45,456 nucleotides of DNA. Source: Pseudobdellovibrionaceae bacterium (lineage in GTDB: Bacteria > Bdellovibrionota > Bdellovibrionia > Bdellovibrionales > Bdellovibrionaceae). The DNA is taken from assembly GCA_947449255.1 (NCBI GenBank), contig CANFQX010000021.1:1-45456 (forward strand), given 5' to 3'. Positions 42,017 through 45,456 of this stretch are shown here, one piece after another. The first letter of the stretch is position 1. Each line of letters opens with the position of its first letter. Both the position numbers and the translations under genes were made by a program. The notes under the pieces were generated by a model. That model saw nothing but the letters and a program-made list of their open reading frames with translations. It was not told the origin of the DNA and searched no databases.

Positions 42017-42988
42017 CTAAAACCAATACCGAGCGCCAATACTGAATCCACCCAAATATCCTGTTCCTAAATCATAGGTCCAATTTGTGTTGGAATCGAC
42101 GCCGGACTCTTGATAGCCTAAGACTCGATATAGAAATTCAAATGAGATGTTTTCATTAATGATCACGCCTGTTCCAATCACAAAACCCAGGTCTGGTTTT
42201 GTTGATGACGAGCCTGATCCACCATCTTTTCGAATAGCCATTGAAACATTGATTCCAAATGGAAAGTAAATCTTATCATTGCGGTAAATCCTGGAGAATT
42301 CTCCAAATAAATAGGATACGGCAGAAGTACCCCCTGCATCACTAACTGCTGTAGACCCACTCATGTTAATTTTGAGCTTCTTTATTTTTCGTGGCATCTC
42401 AAATTGACCTGACAACAGATATCCAAATCCCTTGTTTGGCATTGAACCATAGGACAGCCCCAAACCCACTGCTGTTTCAGTCAAGAACTCCCCGGACACC
42501 GGTACGCTGGTGCCACTTAAATCAATACTGCCTTTATTAAATTTTATGCTTTCAGCAAGAGAATAGTACGCAGTAAGCGACATTCGAGGTGAATCAAATG
42601 AGTTTAAGGTAGGCAGCAAAGTCACAGTATTGATGTCATTCCTTGCCTTTTCAATTTCGACAATTTTTTTGGGTGAAGCTGAGTTTGATGTTGAGATTAG
42701 GGACTTTTCTAATGAATCACCCGCTTTTATACCCTCCTTGAAGGAACATTTAGATGTATCAAGAGTCGCTATTCCTTTTTTGACCTCAGTCACAAAAAGT
42801 GAACAATTCTTCTGATCTGCGGACTTTGCAATGAGGATGTCTCCTACCTCAAGGGAATTCTCTGTTTCCAGTTTCACAGCTGCTTTTTCAATATCGGTGA
42901 GCGATTGACTCACCAGAAAATTTTCTGCATGCACGAACTGGGAAGAAAATAAAAAAATAGAAAAAATAGAAATGGTCGTGGTTTTCAA
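42017..42988 (-). CDS. Exported outer-membrane barrel-like protein
   Basis: 323 residues with a signal peptide (TISIFSIFLFSSQFVHA, cleavage after A). A soluble N-terminal domain (about 22-115, with Cys at positions 62 and 82) is followed by alternating hydrophobic/polar strands (MSLTAYYSLAESIKF, GLGLSYGSM, ISFEFLYRVLGY) and the C-terminal aromatic F of outer-membrane barrels (SIGARYWF). Family not recognised. It is read in the same direction as the lipoprotein gene upstream (70 bp gap) and lies upstream of the peptide operon with a 362-bp separation. Role in the island unknown. Confidence 0.65.
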   Translation of the reverse strand: MKTTTISIFSIFLFSSQFVHAENFLVSQSLTDIEKAAVKLETENSLEVGDILIAKSADQKNCSLFVTEVKKGIATLDTSKCSFKEGIKAGDSLEKSLISTSNSASPKKIVEIEKARNDINTVTLLPTLNSFDSPRMSLTAYYSLAESIKFNKGSIDLSGTSVPVSGEFLTETAVGLGLSYGSMPNKGFGYLLSGQFEMPRKIKKLKINMSGSTAVSDAGGTSAVSYLFGEFSRIYRNDKIYFPFGINVSMAIRKDGGSGSSSTKPDLGFVIGTGVIINENISFEFLYRVLGYQESGVDSNTNWTYDLGTGYLGGFSIGARYWF

Positions 42989-43058
42989 TTTAAACGTCCT
43001 TCTTGATTTGGAATAGCCATAGAAATGAATATTAACTTTTACACTAACTTCACTTTGT

Positions 43059-43658
43059 TTATTTCTTAGAACTTGCCGGGGCTCTTGATTCTGACCTTAC
43101 ATTAACGGATTTTTTTGCTAAAATATTATTCTTTGCGCGAATTGAATTTGCTGCGATAAAGGCACAATTTTTATCCTCAACCATTGCGCTCAAATCTGGC
43201 AAAGCAAATCCGGGGATTGAATACTTGGCATAATTTTTTAAATAAAATATAGAGCCTGGACCCCATGAAGGGATTTCTGCGGTGATTGTATCGCTAAAAT
43301 TGCTACTTTGAAGAACAAAAGATCCACTGTAAAGGGGGTAGCAAGTCTCGTATAGATAATTGATATTAAAAGTATTACCGATTGTCGTATAAGAACCGAT
43401 CTTTTTCTGGTAATAAATTGGGCCACCTGCGGACGTAACTCTAATCGTTAGTTCAGTAATGCCGTTGTTTACATCAAATATTTCAAACACTAATAGTGTG
43501 TCACTTGTACCTTTGTAATTGGGCGATGGTGGCATGTAATATGTGTGACCCTTGGGTGATTTCGCAGTCAGAATGACTTGCCCTCCAGAACTACTCCCCC
43601 CGCCCCCAGAACACGCTGCTAAGCCAAGGGTTGCGATCATCAGTAACAGATATTTCAT
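43059..43658 (-). CDS. Lipoprotein of unknown function
   Basis: 199 residues. The signal peptide MKYLLLMIATLGLAAC carries a clear lipobox (LAAC) with lipidated C16, followed by a Gly/Ser-rich linker (SGGGGSSSGG). The mature domain has several Tyr-rich beta-like segments and three Cys besides the lipid Cys. It starts 9 bp after the XRE regulator, so the two are probably cotranscribed. No family recognised. It may be exposed in the periplasm or on the surface. Confidence 0.65.
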   Translation of the reverse strand: MKYLLLMIATLGLAACSGGGGSSSGGQVILTAKSPKGHTYYMPPSPNYKGTSDTLLVFEIFDVNNGITELTIRVTSAGGPIYYQKKIGSYTTIGNTFNINYLYETCYPLYSGSFVLQSSNFSDTITAEIPSWGPGSIFYLKNYAKYSIPGFALPDLSAMVEDKNCAFIAANSIRAKNNILAKKSVNVRSESRAPASSKK

Positions 43659-43667
43659 GCAGTGCTC

Positions 43668-43970
43668 CTATTCAGACTTGTTGATATTCATTTTGGTTAT
43701 TTTGATCTCATAAACCCCTTCAAAAACATCTTTTCGAATAATCTTTTGAATGGGTTCTTGACCATCCTCTTCCCCAAATAAGAGATAATGAAGACTGATT
43801 CCGAGAAACTTCGCTACGGATCTAACTTGGTTAGGGTTCTTTGGCGTTCTATTGCCCTGCCACTCGGCAAGCGTTGTTGCGGGAACACCTGAGCCCTTTG
43901 ATACTTCTTTAAGGGTTAAACGACGATCCTTGATGATTTGTGAAAAAACTTTTCCAATTTGTGTTGCCAT
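43668..43970 (-). CDS. XRE-family HTH transcriptional regulator
   Basis: 100 residues. The N-terminal helix-turn-helix (about 10-70) has RRLTLKEVSKGSGVPATTLAEWQGNRTPKNPNQVRSVAKFLG, the classical phage-repressor fold. The C-terminal 25 residues are non-conserved. It is followed after 9 bp by the lipoprotein gene, so it may autoregulate that pair and the neighbouring island genes. The divergent region 43971-44146 probably contains its promoter. Confidence 0.85.
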   Translation of the reverse strand: MATQIGKVFSQIIKDRRLTLKEVSKGSGVPATTLAEWQGNRTPKNPNQVRSVAKFLGISLHYLLFGEEDGQEPIQKIIRKDVFEGVYEIKITKMNINKSE

Positions 43971-44146
43971 ATACAGCCCCTTTCGACTGACTAAACAGAA
44001 TTCTGAACTTAAATCCGACCACTCGTCCTTTAAAACGAATGAAATGATCTAAGAAACGAAACACGGGGTTTTACCAAAAAATGAGGCCAAAGGGGTTCAT
44101 TGATGAATATTGAAAATCAGAAATATTTTTAAATTAGGATATTTCG

Positions 44147-44341
44147 ATGTTGGAATTTTGCTTACTGCTCGCAACAATTCACAACAATATACACCTATTG
44201 GCACCGCTTTTTATGGTTTTTTTGGGCTTGGAATTATCAACTAAATTATTGTTACTGTTGGTTTTTATTTGTTTACTTGCTGTTCATTCTATTTTGTCAT
44301 TAGCGAATCCCCTTGGGAACGCCAATTTTTTCGAATACTAA
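44147..44341 (+). CDS. Possible small membrane protein crossing attR
   Basis: 64 residues, almost entirely hydrophobic, with two likely membrane helices (about 1-30 and 32-54). AGGA 7 bases before the ATG gives a good ribosome site. Its last codons read through the attR core and stop just outside the island (after FFEY), so the C-terminus depends on integration. It may be a genuine small membrane peptide of the island or chance coding in AT-rich DNA. Confidence 0.3.
   Translation: MLEFCLLLATIHNNIHLLAPLFMVFLGLELSTKLLLLLVFICLLAVHSILSLANPLGNANFFEY
44304..44330 (+). repeat. attR of the island
   Basis: An exact 27-bp copy of attL, here without the rest of a tRNA (flanked by CATTAG upstream instead of T-stem sequence). 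It marks the right end of the island. Confidence 0.92.
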
Positions 44342-44366
44342 CCCGATCCAAAAGATCGGGTTTTTT
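44340..44366 (+). terminator. Intrinsic terminator right of attR (displaced tRNA terminator)
   Basis: A perfect 9-bp stem AACCCGATC / GATCGGGTT with a 5-nt loop, ending in a TTTTTT run. It lies 10 bp after attR. Before integration these bases would have directly followed tRNA-Glu, so it is most likely the tRNA operon's original terminator, now separated by the island. Confidence 0.8.
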
Positions 44367-44760
44367 ATTTTCTGGGGATGATGAATTCTGGTTGCTGGCG
44401 ACCAACTTCAATCTAGCGCAAAAATTTTAAAAATATTTTGATAGATTAGTTTTTGCGAACACCCAGTTTAAAAACATCTCGAATATCTTTTAATATAGCC
44501 TGCGCCCTATTGGCGGCCACTTCTTGGCCTTTTTTAAGGATACCTGCACAAAGGGGATATCTTGCGCGTACGGCAAGCGGCACTCCATTATTGGGCGGAG
44601 TGTTTCTTGTTAAGCTTAATCAAGGTGTTTTTTTTGACACCATCTCCTAATCGACAAAAACTTTATCTGGATGGAGGTGATCAAGAAACATATATATGAC
44701 ATTTCCATCAACCTGAACAGGATCCCCAACAGCCTTACCGCTTTGGAATCTATTTATTTA
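44342..44760 (-). other. Interval with decayed coding remnants
   Basis: Apart from the terminator at its left edge, this 419-bp interval has no intact gene. On the minus strand two coding-looking stretches remain. One follows the kinase stop (about 44654-44745) and reads SGKAVGDPVQVDGNVIYMF before a TAG. The other runs from an ATG at 44643 to a stop at 44446, with an in-frame TGA at codon 8, and reads NNGVPLAVRARYPLCAG then ILKKGQEVAANRAQAILKD. I do not recognise either; they look like gene remnants. Confidence 0.4.
44446..44643 (-). pseudogene. Unrecognised gene remnant with in-frame stop
   Basis: About 65 codons from an ATG at 44643 to a TAA at 44446, interrupted by TGA at codon 8 after MVSKKTP. 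The part after the stop reads smoothly, with a positively charged, helical C-terminus (QAILKDIRDVFKLGVRKN). It could instead start at an internal GTG. The family is unknown. Confidence 0.3.
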
Positions 44761-45315
44761 TTACCGAGTTATACTTAGCCGCATTTCAGCTGAAGTACCC
44801 TCGTTTATCACCGAACTATAGTTGAGTTCTCCGCCCCATGAAATAATACTACTCATTGCATGGTGAACTCCGATACCCGAACCAGAGGTTGAATGATTTT
44901 CCTTTCCAACAGAGTAACCACGAGTGCCTAATTTTTTTAAGGTATCAGCTGACATACCTTTACCATTATCGCGAAGTAACAAAATAGCTTTTCCTTCTCT
45001 GACATCCAGACTTATTTCAATGACACCGGGCCTGCCTTCGTTAAAAGATTCATATGAATTATTAAGAAGATTGGAAACAATCCGTTTAAAATCAGATTCA
45101 TTTCCAACTACTTTTAAATCACCTAACTGTTGAAAATTTAATTGAAAATGGCAGCTATTGCCCCATGTAATATTTTTTTCAGCTACAATGTCAGCAAGAC
45201 ATCTGGCAATGGGTATATCATTTTGATTTTCTCTTTTTTGTTTTAATTCATCAAAGATCTTTTGAGTGCGATCTACTGACTTGATCAAAACATCTTTTAC
45301 TGTTGGGTTGGAAAA
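44761..45315 (-). pseudogene. Truncated sensor histidine kinase (H box lost)
   Basis: The remaining part is the C-terminal catalytic portion: helix after the H box (SNPTVKDVLIKSVDRTQKIF), N box (NLLNNSYES), G1 (DNGKGM), G2 (GSGIGVHHA) and the final strand MRLSITR. It aligns in order with the island's hybrid kinase (residues about 205-410), but its phospho-acceptor helix, sensor and any membrane part are missing. Upstream the reading frame runs into the 23-bp repeat array at 45316, where coding sense is lost. The best explanation is disruption by a mobile element whose end is that array. Stop codon at 44761. Confidence 0.8.
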
Positions 45316-45428
45316 TTGCATGAAACGGGAGCCACCTAGTTGCATAAGTGGGATCCACCCGATTGCATGATCGGGATCCACCGAGTTGCACATTTGGGAG
45401 CCACCCAATTGCATAAACGGGAGCCACC
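45316..45428 (+). repeat. Five-copy 23-bp direct repeat array
   Basis: Copies run 45316-45336, 45340-45359, 45363-45382, 45386-45405 and 45409-45428. The constant parts are TTGCA at the start and GGGA-G/T-CCACC at the end; the middle 5-6 bases vary. The helical-turn-matched spacing (about two turns) suggests side-by-side binding of a protein on one DNA face. Confidence 0.85.
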
Positions 45429-45456
45429 TCTGGAACAATATGTAATCCTCCTAGAA
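45316..45456. mobile_element. Putative IS21-like element end (partial)
   Basis: Five imperfect direct repeats of TTGCA-N6/7-GGGANCCACC begin at 45316, 45340, 45363, 45386 and 45409, a period of 23-24 bp. On the minus strand each reads GGTGGNTCCC, the kind of multiple transposase-binding repeat found at IS21-family ends (recalled pattern). The array abuts the truncated kinase. No transposase lies within the window, which ends at 45456, so the assignment is tentative. Confidence 0.5.

Larger units (their letters stand above)
31409..44330. mobile_element. Integrated genetic island in tRNA-Glu (about 12.9 kb)
   Basis: The element is bounded by a 27-bp exact direct repeat of the tRNA-Glu 3' end at 31409-31435 and 44304-44330. 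A tyrosine integrase gene lies next to attL with its 3' end facing it. The left module encodes two excisionase-type HTH_17 proteins, a CxxC protein and a DUF3987 ATPase. Cargo: an unknown protein, an Mrr-type nuclease, a peptide/SBP/YcaO/histidine-kinase operon and an XRE/lipoprotein/barrel group. No capsid, portal, terminase, relaxase or type IV secretion genes are visible, so it is a non-autonomous island, possibly satellite-like. Confidence 0.92.

Noticed and set aside
44304-44327. A second tRNA-Glu
   Set aside because: Only the 3' 21 nt plus flank are present; no D arm or anticodon arm precedes it. It is the attR copy.
45316-45428. CRISPR array
   Set aside because: Repeat period is only 23-24 bp, with 5-6 variable bases instead of spacers of 30 bp or more, and no cas genes are present.
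45319-45438. N-terminal 40 residues of the kinase fragment's ORF
   Set aside because: These codons translate the 23-bp repeats (recurring MQLGG-like peptides) and do not resemble a kinase N-terminus.

Overview
The window looks like a chromosome segment of a low-GC Bdellovibrio-type bacterium (Bdellovibrionota, perhaps Pseudobdellovibrionaceae). This is inferred from gene content: Lol lipoprotein export, LptE, outer-membrane barrels and many exported proteins mark a diderm, and a long operon combines a TolQ/TolR-type motor with TPR, AgmX/PglI-tail and barrel proteins like the gliding machineries of Myxococcus and Bdellovibrio. No 16S gene is present, so the placement is inferential.

Layout. 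(1) 1-2.1 kb: two small exported proteins and a pseudopilin, preceded by a nested inverted-repeat structure. (2) 2.1-9.2 kb, minus strand: an unrecognised protein, then pgpH-ybeY and prfB-lolC/E-lolD; prfB carries the classical +1 programmed frameshift. (3) 9.4-10.2 kb: mazG with a terminator. (4) 10.6-23.4 kb, plus strand: a probable 11-gene envelope motor operon (VWA lipoprotein, GYF-PilZ protein, TolQ-like, two ExbD-like, giant TPR protein, small exported protein, FHA-like/TonB-like linker protein, barrel, second TPR protein, coiled-coil protein). (5) 23.4-31.1 kb housekeeping: murJ, rpsT (TTG start), PilZ protein, holA, lptE, a class V aminotransferase coupled to a D-2-hydroxyacid dehydrogenase, purA. 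(6) 31.25-31.43 kb: tRNA-Lys(TTT) and tRNA-Glu(TTC).

(7) 31.41-44.33 kb: an integrated genetic island of about 12.9 kb in the 3' end of tRNA-Glu. A 27-bp exact duplication of the tRNA end marks attL (31409-31435) and attR (44304-44330). The left arm is a compact minus-strand module: tyrosine integrase, two small HTH_17 proteins, a CxxC protein and a DUF3987-type ATPase. The cargo is an unknown 267-residue protein, an Mrr-type restriction endonuclease with a hairpin abutting its start codon, and a minus-strand operon encoding a short exported peptide, a membrane-anchored family-5 solute-binding protein, a YcaO enzyme and a hybrid histidine kinase with two receiver domains. Next come an exported barrel, a lipoprotein and an XRE regulator.

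(8) 44.33-45.46 kb: the displaced tRNA terminator, decayed coding sequence, and a second histidine kinase cut just after the position of its H box by an array of five 23-bp repeats that resembles the end of an IS21-family element.

The most interesting candidate system is the peptide / solute-binding protein / YcaO / hybrid kinase operon. Its arrangement suggests production or perception of a modified or exported peptide linked to two-component signalling. No precursor-processing partner, permease or exporter is visible, so this is a hypothesis.
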